Shown here: in pieces, positions 1 through 6,773 of the stretch
How positions within the stretch are numbered: the stretch's first letter is position 1
Layout of the letters: each line of letters opens with the position of its first letter
NCBI GenBank assembly: GCA_028819835.1
Contig: JAPPKR010000264.1
Coordinates: 1 to 15,941 of the forward strand
Reading direction: 5' to 3'
DNA length: 15,941 nt
From: a bacterium
GTDB lineage: Bacteria > Actinomycetota > Acidimicrobiia > UBA5794 > ZC4RG35
Program-made: the position numbers and the translations under genes
Notes under the pieces: model-generated
What the model was told of the DNA's origin: nothing
Databases searched by the model: none
Seen by the model: only the letters and a program-made list of their open reading frames with translations

Positions 1-55
1 CGGTATCGGTGTCATGCGCGCCGTATTCAGCAACCAACTCGGATGTAGTCCTCAA
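1..55 (-). CDS. rpsO: 30S ribosomal protein S15, N-terminal fragment cut by window edge
   Basis: Reading the minus strand from position 55 gives 18 codons, LRTTSELVAEYGAHDTDT, and the frame is still open at the window edge. The stretch matches the start of S15, where an N-terminal helix leads into a conserved (E/H)DTDTGSPE motif. S15 binds 16S rRNA in the small-subunit platform. The start is a TTG at 55-53, with the purine-rich sequence GAAGGGA about six bases upstream and an in-frame TAG further upstream, so no longer start is available. It lies 95 bases downstream of the ribF stop, the common actinobacterial order ribF-rpsO. Only the 5' end is visible, so identity rests on a short match plus gene order. 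Confidence 0.85.
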   Translation of the reverse strand, partial: MRTTSELVAEYGAHDTDT

Positions 56-79
56 GGGGAATCCCTTCGTGTGAAAACA

Positions 80-107
80 GGGCTAATGCGTCAAAATGGA
101 CGAGCCC
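80..107 (-). promoter_or_regulatory. Hairpin in the rpsO leader, possible attenuator or weak terminator
   Basis: Between ribF and rpsO the minus strand forms GGGCT-CGTC, loop CATTTT, GACG, a CATT bulge, then AGCCC. That is a nine-pair stem interrupted by a bulge. It is followed on the minus strand by TGTTTTC. The structure sits 25 bases upstream of the rpsO start. S15 is known to autoregulate through leader structures in several bacteria, but those structures differ between phyla. Whether this one is a terminator, attenuator or S15 target is inference. Confidence 0.35.
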
Positions 108-150
108 CGATTAACTCGCCTTCCATTCTAGCACCCCGTCGGGGACAAAC

Positions 151-1131
151 CTATTCCAATGAAGGTGACGGCTCTGCCGCCGAGGCCAACCGCACACGAA
201 CCTCCGCGATGTCGCGGTCCACCTGCGCCAACAACTCGTCCACCGACCCGAACTTGGTCTCGGGCCTGATCCGATCCCCGATGAATCCCAGCTTCAACCG
301 TTTCCCGTAGAGGTCGCCCGAGAAGTCGAGGAGGTGCGCCTCGGTCATGAGCCTGTTCTCCCCGAAGGTGGGGCGCACCCCGAGGTTGACCGCCGCCGGA
401 TGGCGCTCTGCCTCCACCTCGGCCCAGGCTGCGTATATGCCCATGGCCGGCATCGACATGCGCGATGAGATCTCCAGATTGGCCGTGGGTATCCCCAGCT
501 TGGCGCCCCGTTGCTCACCATGGATCACCGTCCCGCGCAGCTCGAAAGGCCGCCCCAGGAGTTCCGCCGCCTCTCCGGTGAGTCCCTCCGCCAGGCACCG
601 GCGAATCCGGGAGGAGTTGATCGGGGCGCCGGAGGAATCCGAGGAGGCGTCGGCGGCCAGGAGACCCACCACCTCCACACCGAAACCGTGCTGCAAGCCT
701 GCCCGGCGCAGGGTCTCGGCCGACCCCTTCCCGCCTTTCCCGAATCGGAAGTTCTCCCCTACAACTAACAGCCTCGCCCTCAACCGCCCCAGGAGCACCT
801 CGGTTATGAAGCCGTCCGCATCCATCTCCCTTACCTCCGAGAACGGCATCACCCCCACCGCTCCGATGCCCATCCCCTCCAGTATCTCGAGACGATGAGG
901 GATCGATGTGAGCATCCTGGGAGCCTTCTCGGGGGCCAGCACCTCCAGGGGATGCGGATCGAAGGTGGCCACCGCCGGGGCGAGTCCTGACTCGGCGGCC
1001 CTGCGCACCAACACGTCGAGAAGTCGTCGGTGACCGCGGTGGACGCCGTCGAACACCCCAACGGTGACAGCCGTACCGGGAACGGAGGAGGGAAGGCGCC
1101 AACTGTGAGGCGGGCCATCCAATACGATCAA
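151..1131 (-). CDS. ribF: Bifunctional riboflavin kinase / FAD synthetase
   Basis: This cytoplasmic enzyme phosphorylates riboflavin to FMN and adenylylates FMN to FAD. The 326 residues are a normal full length. The N-terminal FAD-synthetase half shows GVFDGVHRGH (25-34, nucleotidyltransferase HxGH-type motif), NFRFGKGGKG (127-136) and INSSRIRRCL (171-180). The C-terminal riboflavin kinase half begins near 195 and carries GTVIHG...GIPTAN (200-218), GVRPTF (251-256) and a TEAHLLDF segment with the probable catalytic Glu at 264. The start is TTG, backed by GGGGGA about seven bases upstream. In many actinobacteria truB precedes ribF. Here ribF is instead first in its transcription unit, divergent from a flavin reductase gene 106 bases away, and followed by rpsO. 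Confidence 0.95.
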   Translation of the reverse strand: MIVLDGPPHSWRLPSSVPGTAVTVGVFDGVHRGHRRLLDVLVRRAAESGLAPAVATFDPHPLEVLAPEKAPRMLTSIPHRLEILEGMGIGAVGVMPFSEVREMDADGFITEVLLGRLRARLLVVGENFRFGKGGKGSAETLRRAGLQHGFGVEVVGLLAADASSDSSGAPINSSRIRRCLAEGLTGEAAELLGRPFELRGTVIHGEQRGAKLGIPTANLEISSRMSMPAMGIYAAWAEVEAERHPAAVNLGVRPTFGENRLMTEAHLLDFSGDLYGKRLKLGFIGDRIRPETKFGSVDELLAQVDRDIAEVRVRLASAAEPSPSLE

Positions 1132-1237
1132 CTGCTTTCCCCCTACGGGCCGGCTATCCCCTTAAAGATTACGGCCTCTCACACCCGCAGTTTTCAACGA
1201 TAAGAGTGGACACCGGACCGGATACCATTTAGAACCA

Positions 1238-1801
1238 ATGGCAGAGAAGATCAAGATCGTCGGCTTCTCAGGCAGCCTGCGGCAGGGCTCATACAACAGC
1301 GCCCTGCTGAGACTGGCCCCCGCGGTGGTCCCCGAGAGCGCCGAGTTGGAGCTGGTCTCCCTGGCCGACATCCCGTTCTACAACGGTGATGTCGAAGACG
1401 CCGGCATGCCTGAGCCAGTGGCTGAATTCCGGGCGAGGCTGGCGGCGGCCGACGCCCTGTTGATCTCCACGCCCGAGTACAACTCCTCGGTGCCGGCGGT
1501 GTTGAAGAACGCCATCGACTGGGCATCCCGAGGCCCGGACTCGCCTCTGGCGGGAAAGACTGCCGCGCTCATGGGAGGGGGCGGTGGCTTCGGTTCTTAC
1601 CGTTCCCAGTCCCATCTGCGAGACGTGCTGCGCAACACCGGCGTGTTCGAACTGCCCTCTCCGGCCGTGCAGGTCCGCGGGATCTGGAACAAGTTCGGCG
1701 AGAACCTCGAACTTCAGGATCCCCGCATACGCGACCGGGTGGCGGCGCTGCTACGGGAACTGGTCTCCTGGACGCTCGCCATGCGTCACCACCGGCGCTG
1801 A
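1238..1801 (+). CDS. NADPH-dependent FMN reductase-family flavoprotein
   Basis: This is a 187-residue flavodoxin-fold protein of the NADPH-dependent FMN reductase family (ChrR/azoreductase/quinone-reductase group). These enzymes use bound FMN to pass electrons from NAD(P)H to quinones, azo compounds, chromate or free flavin. The phosphate-binding loop GSLRQGSYN lies at residues 12-20, and the family motif PEYNSSVP at 79-86 is followed by LKNAIDWASR. A glycine-rich MGGGGGFGS loop comes after strand 4. The exact substrate cannot be told from sequence. The ATG has no clear Shine-Dalgarno sequence; TACCAT sits nine bases upstream, so a leaderless transcript is possible. The gene diverges from ribF, which makes its cofactor, and converges on the next gene with only 28 bases between stops. 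Confidence 0.9.
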   Translation: MAEKIKIVGFSGSLRQGSYNSALLRLAPAVVPESAELELVSLADIPFYNGDVEDAGMPEPVAEFRARLAAADALLISTPEYNSSVPAVLKNAIDWASRGPDSPLAGKTAALMGGGGGFGSYRSQSHLRDVLRNTGVFELPSPAVQVRGIWNKFGENLELQDPRIRDRVAALLRELVSWTLAMRHHRR

Positions 1802-1829
1802 ACTCAGCGAAGCCGGTATCTCCGGTGGA

Positions 1830-3707
1830 CTATTGGTAACTGACGAAGACCACCAGGGGGCTCAATTCCAGGACCTGTTCGGGGGTGGCCAGGGGAGAAT
1901 CCTCATCGAAGAAGTTCTTCCATCCCCAGTGCCAGCCCTGATCGTCGGTACCCGCCGTAAGGGCTCCCCACGTCTCGTACTTGGTGGCGAGAGGGCCCTG
2001 GCCGTCCATGTGGATCACCACCGCCAACTCAGGCGGCGTGGCGATTGTCTCCCGGTCCCGGATCATGGTGAATCGGAATTGGTGGACCATCAAGAGCTTC
2101 TGGGGTAGCCGCTCCCTCCTCACCAACCCCGCAAGCCACTCGGCCACCGCGTTGACCTCAGCCGCCTCCACCGACCCTATCTGGCGCAGGTGCACCTGGT
2201 TCGGTTTCAGGCGCCACTCGGGGTCGAGCGCCAGCCCCACATGGGGCAGGACCAGGAGTTCCTCGTAGTACTTGGCCTGGGTCAGGAAGTCGGTCCGTCC
2301 CGGCTGGAGGTCCAGCGCCACGTAGACGCCCTCCTGGCCGGCGTACTCGACCCAGGGCATCAGGGCTTCGACTGAGTTCTCTCCCGAGTAGTCCCCGTCG
2401 CGTCCCGCCCGGGCGGTGGCCACGGTGGCGATTATCTCGAACGTGGGGATGGTCGGCACCCCGTCTGCGGCGTACTCCTCAAGGTAGGGCGCCATGCGCT
2501 CCAAGCCCTCGGCGGGACCCTGTTCCCCCAGCACCCCCAGCACGCCGGTGGTCGTAGCGCCGTAGAAAGCCACCAACCGCCGGTCGGGAAATATGGTCCT
2601 CCCCCCGCCCGGGAGTTCGGGACCCATAAGCGTTGTCTCCAGCCACCACCGATCCGAGTCAGGCAATGCGCCGACGGCCCACACCTCCGATGCCCCCACC
2701 GCGTGTTCTTCCAGCGCGGCCCCGGCATCGGCCCACCCGACCGTCTCCTCGGGATTCCAGTAAAGAGCCGTCTCCCCCAGAGAGGAAACCGCGGCGGCCA
2801 CCGCCAGTCCGGCAGCGGGCCGCGCAGGATCGACCAACCACAGGCGCGAAGTCTCCGAATCCCAGGAGCCGCCTCCCATCACCAGATCCGCCACAGGAGA
2901 AGGTTCCCCCGTCGGCCGGATGCGGGGGGCAAACAAAATGCCCAACCGCTCTCCGGTGAAAACCAGGGAATGAAGAGCGAGATTGCCGGTCACCGGAGAA
3001 GCGCCGGTCACCACCGAACGATCATGTGCAGAGATCCAATCGATCAGTTCCTCGGGTTCCGCCGGCATGCGGATGATCTCAGCGCCAGCGGTCCGGAGCG
3101 AATTCGGTATTCCGTCCATCAGCCAGATCCGCCTCGGCGACAGCCGGCCCAGTTCTTCGACCAAGGCCCCTTGAGATGACGGGAGGAAGAAGAGCAAGGG
3201 AGAGGATAAACGGGCCGCCAACTGGGCGGCGATCGCCGCGGTTTCAAGGTGGGAGGGATGGGCTACCACCACATCGTCCGCGCATTTATGAAGACGCTGG
3301 GAGATGGCGACAGCAATCGCAGCCGGATCATTCCCCTCAAGATCCACCAGCACCGGCGGACCGGATGCACTCGGACCGGCAAGTACCGGCTCGCAGACCC
3401 TCGGCGGAAGGGTGGTAGTGGTGGTCTCGGGCGCGGAAGTGGAGACAGGGGATCCACCATCATCAACACTGCCCTCCTGAGAACGGGCATTGGTAGTACG
3501 GGTGGGGGTGGAAGGAAGCGTCGTGGCCGCGGTGCCGGGAGCCGACTCTACGGACGCGACCTCCTCCACCGAAGGAGCGGCAGACGGACCCGATTCGCCA
3601 TCCCGGGAGCCGAACCAGAGAGCCGCCCCCAGGATCACGACAACCGCACCGGCCACAGCCGCCACCACCGGCCCCCTACGGCTCCCCGAGTCCGGATGTC
3701 TATGCAT
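1830..3707 (-). CDS. Membrane-anchored extracytoplasmic protein with two cell-wall-binding-like modules and a barrel-like C-terminal region
   Basis: I do not recognise a characterised family for this 625-residue protein. A short basic N-terminus leads into one hydrophobic segment (about 13-33), consistent with an uncleaved anchor or signal peptide. A Ser/Thr/Pro-rich low-complexity linker follows (about 37-103, with a run of five Thr at 95-99). Two segments, about 145-205 and 288-350, share the pattern hydrophobic strand, P-x(2-4)-A, Ala-rich helix, strand, then a second strand ending near P-[ND]-S. This resembles CWB2-type cell-wall-binding repeats. From about 375 to the end, alternating strands and helices (RRLVAFYG, PTIPTFE, GVYVALDLQ, KLLMVHQFR) suggest a TIM-barrel or glycoside-hydrolase-like fold. 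There are exactly two cysteines, 105 and 142, a possible disulfide. No Shine-Dalgarno sequence is visible before the ATG. The role is unknown; surface attachment or glycan processing is a guess. Confidence 0.8.
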   Translation of the reverse strand: MHRHPDSGSRRGPVVAAVAGAVVVILGAALWFGSRDGESGPSAAPSVEEVASVESAPGTAATTLPSTPTRTTNARSQEGSVDDGGSPVSTSAPETTTTTLPPRVCEPVLAGPSASGPPVLVDLEGNDPAAIAVAISQRLHKCADDVVVAHPSHLETAAIAAQLAARLSSPLLFFLPSSQGALVEELGRLSPRRIWLMDGIPNSLRTAGAEIIRMPAEPEELIDWISAHDRSVVTGASPVTGNLALHSLVFTGERLGILFAPRIRPTGEPSPVADLVMGGGSWDSETSRLWLVDPARPAAGLAVAAAVSSLGETALYWNPEETVGWADAGAALEEHAVGASEVWAVGALPDSDRWWLETTLMGPELPGGGRTIFPDRRLVAFYGATTTGVLGVLGEQGPAEGLERMAPYLEEYAADGVPTIPTFEIIATVATARAGRDGDYSGENSVEALMPWVEYAGQEGVYVALDLQPGRTDFLTQAKYYEELLVLPHVGLALDPEWRLKPNQVHLRQIGSVEAAEVNAVAEWLAGLVRRERLPQKLLMVHQFRFTMIRDRETIATPPELAVVIHMDGQGPLATKYETWGALTAGTDDQGWHWGWKNFFDEDSPLATPEQVLELSPLVVFVSYQ

Positions 3708-4034
3708 CGAAAACGGTCAGCGGGAGGCGTCGGGACAGATGAACCACTGCTTGTTGGGAAGGCTAGAAGAGCTTTGGTCTTCATGGCGGTAATCGGGTCT
3801 GGAATACCTGGGCACAATGGGCTAGGTAACCAGTAGAAAACCCTCTCCGAACTGGACAAGCGTCGTCAGTGGACAGCCCTGATCGCTTTGGGACCGATCG
3901 GCACTGCAGTCTCATTGTCCGTTGGACCCGAGAAGCCAGAGCCTCTGCCGCCGGCCGGGTGAAATGCGGCTTCATCCACCGCTGCCTGCTCGATGCGGGA
4001 CTAAGGGAGGAAACCGAATACTATATAACTGCGG
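3708..4034. other. Divergent intergenic region, 327 bases, no convincing gene
   Basis: This stretch separates the surface-protein gene from the phosphate transporter gene and should hold both promoters. The short open frames in it lack ribosome binding sites and family resemblance. Noted features are an 8-base palindrome CCGATCGG at 3894-3901, an AAGGGAGG purine tract at 4003-4010 that has no start codon at proper spacing, and an A/T-rich TACTATATAAC at 4019-4029 just before the transporter ATG. I see no terminator or RNA gene here. Confidence 0.6.
4019..4029 (+). promoter_or_regulatory. Candidate -10 region of the phosphate transporter gene
   Basis: TACTATATAAC contains overlapping -10-like hexamers: TACTAT at 4019-4024 and TATATA at 4022-4027. 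The nearest ends seven bases before the ATG at 4035, which would place transcription initiation at or next to the start codon, as in leaderless actinobacterial mRNAs. No matching -35 hexamer is evident. Confidence 0.35.
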
Positions 4035-5195
4035 ATGCCCTATCACGATGTCGAACACTTGACAGTCCCGGATAGGGTCGACAGTGGCAGGATGCCTCCC
4101 GCCGCGAGAGCAGCACTGGTTCTGGGTCTGATCTATGTGTTCCTGGTGGGCGTCTCGTCGCTGGAGTCCGGCATCAAACTCCTGGGAGCCGATGTCCAGG
4201 AGACCCTTTTCTCCACGGTCAGGAACCCGCTCGCCGGGCTCTTCGTCGGGATTCTCGGCACCGTGCTGGTGCAGTCCTCGTCAGCCAGCACGTCGGTGAT
4301 AGTCGGCCTCGTGGCCTCCGGTGTGCTGGGCTTCGAATTTGCCGTGCCCATGGTGATGGGCGCCAACATCGGAACGACGGTGACGAACACGCTCGTGTCG
4401 CTCGCCCATCTCCGGCGGTCGGCCGAGTTCATGCGGGCTTTCGCGGCGGCGGTAGTGCACGATTTCTTCAACGTGGTGATCGTCTTGGTGCTCCTGCCTC
4501 TGGAACTGCTCACGGGCGCCATTTCCGGCCTGGCCGAGCGAATCACCGAGCCCCTGGTCGGCGCGGCCGGCACGGAGTGGAAGAGCCCCATCAAGGGGTT
4601 GGTCAAGCAACCGGTGGGCTGGCTGGAGGATCTTTGGAGCGGTTTCGGGGCAAACGGTGATGCGCTCGGCACTCTCCTGGTCGTTTGCGGGGTGGCGACG
4701 GTGTTGTTGGCGCTGGCGTTCGTAACCAAGAACATGCGCCGTCTGGTGGCTCAACGAGTGGAGCACTCCCTGAACCTGGCTCTCAGCAAAGGCAGCGGCT
4801 TGGTGGCCCTGCTGGTGGGGTTGGTGATCACGATCTCGGTGCAGTCATCCAGCATCACCACCTCGATGCTGATCCCGTTATCGGCTGCCGGTGTCCTGAC
4901 GCTTCGCAACGCCTATCCCGTCACCCTCGGCGCCAATGTCGGCACCACCATCACGGCGTTGCTGGCTGCGCTGGCGACCAGTAGACCCGAGGCGCTCACC
5001 ATAGCCCTGGTCCACACGCTGTTCAACATAGGCGGAATCCTGCTGCTCTACCCGATAACCGCCCTTCGGCAGATCCCCATCCGCGGAGCCGAGATCCTGG
5101 CCCGCCTGGCAGTCGAGCGGCGCTTGCTGGCGGTGGCTTACGTGGCGGGCATGTTCATAGCCGTACCTTTCATCGGCGTCGCTCTGCTCAGCTGA
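4035..5195 (+). CDS. Na+/phosphate cotransporter family protein (NptA-type)
   Basis: This 386-residue inner-membrane protein belongs to the Na+/Pi cotransporter family (PF02690; NptA/YjbB/SLC34 relatives), which couples sodium and phosphate movement. The family's inverted duplication is plain. The first half has QSSSASTS (80-87) and GANIGTT (109-115); the second has QSSSITTS (270-277) and GANVGTT (299-305). The QSSS motifs form the substrate site in this family. About eight hydrophobic segments are visible. Many homologues carry a C-terminal PhoU-like domain, which is absent here. The ATG at 4035 lacks a well-spaced Shine-Dalgarno sequence. A second in-frame ATG at 4092 (residue 20), just before the first membrane segment, is an alternative start. 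Confidence 0.92.
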   Translation: MPYHDVEHLTVPDRVDSGRMPPAARAALVLGLIYVFLVGVSSLESGIKLLGADVQETLFSTVRNPLAGLFVGILGTVLVQSSSASTSVIVGLVASGVLGFEFAVPMVMGANIGTTVTNTLVSLAHLRRSAEFMRAFAAAVVHDFFNVVIVLVLLPLELLTGAISGLAERITEPLVGAAGTEWKSPIKGLVKQPVGWLEDLWSGFGANGDALGTLLVVCGVATVLLALAFVTKNMRRLVAQRVEHSLNLALSKGSGLVALLVGLVITISVQSSSITTSMLIPLSAAGVLTLRNAYPVTLGANVGTTITALLAALATSRPEALTIALVHTLFNIGGILLLYPITALRQIPIRGAEILARLAVERRLLAVAYVAGMFIAVPFIGVALLS

Positions 5196-5279
5196 ACAGT
5201 TCCGCCACACAACGGTCGACCCAACTGTCAACCACCGGGTCATTCCCTCCTCGATATCAGCACTTCGCGTGGTTCTACA

Positions 5280-5292
5280 CCCGGGAACCGGG
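5280..5292 (+). terminator. Weak hairpin after the phosphate transporter gene
   Basis: CCCGG-GAA-CCGGG forms a five-pair stem followed by GAAATCTTTTC. It is short and the T run is displaced, so it is only a marginal candidate for ending the transporter transcript. Confidence 0.25.
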
Positions 5293-5341
5293 GAAATCTT
5301 TTCTGTGCCCATCGGGGAGGCCGTGACAGGCCCAACTATGT

Positions 5342-6541
5342 TTGATCTGGGTGTACGCGAGCGCCCGTGTTACAGCCACGAGTGTGGGCCTTCTACTCGG
5401 ATTCCTTGCATTGGGGTACCGCGGACCGCACATCGGTGACGCCGGCCAAGACTTGACGCCTGCCGGCACTGCTTTGGTCTCCCAGGCCGGTCCAACAAAC
5501 GATGAACTGGTGCTGCATCCGGTCGCCAGAATCTCGGGCGGCTTCGTTCCCAAGTCGGTCGTGGCGTCGGGGACCGGTCTGTACTTCGCTCAGAACATGA
5601 TGTACCGGCATACGATCTCGGTCCTCGACCACCAAAAGAACCTCGTCGCCACGATAGATGATTCAGTTGACTTGCGGGCGTTCGGGTACGACGTCCCCGG
5701 AGATGTCTACCGGGGAGCACCCGTGGAAGCCGCCTTCACATCGGACGGTTCGTTCGCCTTCGTGTCCAACTACCGAATGTACGGCCCGGGCTTTAACCCC
5801 CATGCCGGCAGTGACTCCTGTCAGAAGGACCAGGGGCAGGACAGCTTCGTATACCGGATAGACACCACAACACTCGACATCGACCGCGTCTATCCGGTGG
5901 GACGGGTCCCCAAACACCTGGCCGTCACATCGGACGATCGCCTGCTGCTGGTATCCAACTGGTGCGGCTTCGACACCACCGTAATCGACTTGGCCACTGA
6001 CGAAAGAGTCGCGTCGGTGGACGTTGGTCGGTACCCGAGAGGCATTGCCGTCACCAGTGACAGCGACACCGCCTACATAGCTCTCATGGGATCCACCGAC
6101 ATAGCCGTGATCAACCTCTCAGCCCTCCTGTCCATGGAGGACACACCCAGTGCGCTGGACACATCCGTACGGACATACATAAGAGGTGTTGGAGTCTCAC
6201 CGCGCCACCTGGTACTGAGCCCGGACGACGAGACCCTCTATGTCACACTAAGCGGGGAGGATGCGGTCGTGGCGGTCGATCTCGACTCAGGCCAAGTCAT
6301 CCAACGAGTACACACCGGTCACGCGCCTCGAAGCATGGACATCTCCACCGACGGCACAGCGCTCTACGTGGTCAACTACGAATCGGACACCATGAGCAAG
6401 ATCCGGACACTCGACTTCACGATACGGCAGGAATTCGAGACAACACCCAAACCAATTGGGATCACCTACGACCCCTTCAACGACGAAGTCTGGGTATCAA
6501 CCTACACCGGCACCATCCACGTATATGCCGAACGCGAGTAG
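5342..6541 (+). CDS. Exported YVTN-type beta-propeller protein
   Basis: This 399-residue protein has a short N-terminus with one hydrophobic stretch (about residues 13-24, VTATSVGLLLGFLALG), consistent with a signal peptide or anchor. The rest is built from roughly 40-residue units of the YVTN/lactonase-like beta-propeller kind. Examples are PKHLAVTSDDRLLLVSN, PRGIAVTSDSDTAYIAL, PRHLVLSPDDETLYVTL and PRSMDISTDGTALYVVN, each followed by a V/I-D-L strand. Such propellers usually bind ligands or partner proteins on the cell surface, and no catalytic residues can be assigned. The start is uncertain: TTG at 5342 gives the longest frame and GTG at 5351 is an alternative. The strong purine tract GGGGAGG at 5314-5320 is best placed for a GTG at 5323 in another frame. 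It stands alone as a transcription unit. Confidence 0.82.
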   Translation: MIWVYASARVTATSVGLLLGFLALGYRGPHIGDAGQDLTPAGTALVSQAGPTNDELVLHPVARISGGFVPKSVVASGTGLYFAQNMMYRHTISVLDHQKNLVATIDDSVDLRAFGYDVPGDVYRGAPVEAAFTSDGSFAFVSNYRMYGPGFNPHAGSDSCQKDQGQDSFVYRIDTTTLDIDRVYPVGRVPKHLAVTSDDRLLLVSNWCGFDTTVIDLATDERVASVDVGRYPRGIAVTSDSDTAYIALMGSTDIAVINLSALLSMEDTPSALDTSVRTYIRGVGVSPRHLVLSPDDETLYVTLSGEDAVVAVDLDSGQVIQRVHTGHAPRSMDISTDGTALYVVNYESDTMSKIRTLDFTIRQEFETTPKPIGITYDPFNDEVWVSTYTGTIHVYAERE

Positions 6542-6570
6542 TTGCTCAGTTTGATCTGGGAAATCACATA

Positions 6571-6585
6571 GGGAAGTCGATTCCC
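6571..6585 (+). other. Small hairpin, first of a tandem pair
   Basis: GGGAA-GTCGA-TTCCC is a perfect five-pair stem with a five-base loop, immediately upstream of the longer stem-loop at 6586-6619. Alone it would be unremarkable. Its abutment to the next hairpin, downstream of the propeller gene, suggests a role in 3'-end formation or mRNA stability. Confidence 0.35.
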
Positions 6586-6619
6586 AATCGGGGCCGTTGG
6601 GTCAACCCCCGCCCCGATT
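6586..6619 (+). terminator. Nine-pair stem-loop downstream of the propeller gene
   Basis: AATCGGGGC pairs perfectly with GCCCCGATT across a 16-base loop. It starts 45 bases after the propeller stop codon and is followed by C-TTACCC rather than a clean T run. It could be a non-canonical (L- or I-shaped) actinobacterial terminator. Because the stem is symmetric it would fold on either strand. Confidence 0.5.
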
Positions 6620-6640
6620 CTTACCCTCGCTGATTACAAG

Positions 6641-6666
6641 TTGACATTCGCGGCCAGCGTTATTCT
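6641..6666 (+). promoter_or_regulatory. Candidate promoter for the hydroxy-acid oxidase homologue
   Basis: A perfect TTGACA at 6641-6646 is followed after 14 bases by TATTCT at 6661-6666. The -35 is ideal but the spacer is about three bases short, so this is tentative. It lies about 107 bases upstream of the chosen ATG. Confidence 0.25.
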
Positions 6667-6773
6667 TGGCTGTTGCGCCTGGTCCCCGGGGTGCTGGCCC
6701 AACCGGACGGGATCGTGCGCCACTGGGACGGTCAGGCAGTACCGGCAGGGTTACCAGGAGTTCAACCGTACGA

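Noticed and set aside
3869..4075. 68-codon GTG-initiated open frame in the divergent spacer
   Set aside because: No ribosome binding site, no recognisable motif, and it overlaps the transporter start in another frame.
5196..5230. ACAGTT...AACTGT inverted repeat after the transporter gene as a terminator
   Set aside because: Six weak pairs around a loop of more than 20 bases with no T run.
6666..6773. Longer N-terminus for the hydroxy-acid oxidase homologue from TTG 6666
   Set aside because: The extra 36 residues are Gly/Arg/Pro-rich and unlike the family. The ATG at 6774 aligns residue for residue with the start of glycolate oxidase, and the TTG overlaps a candidate -10 box.
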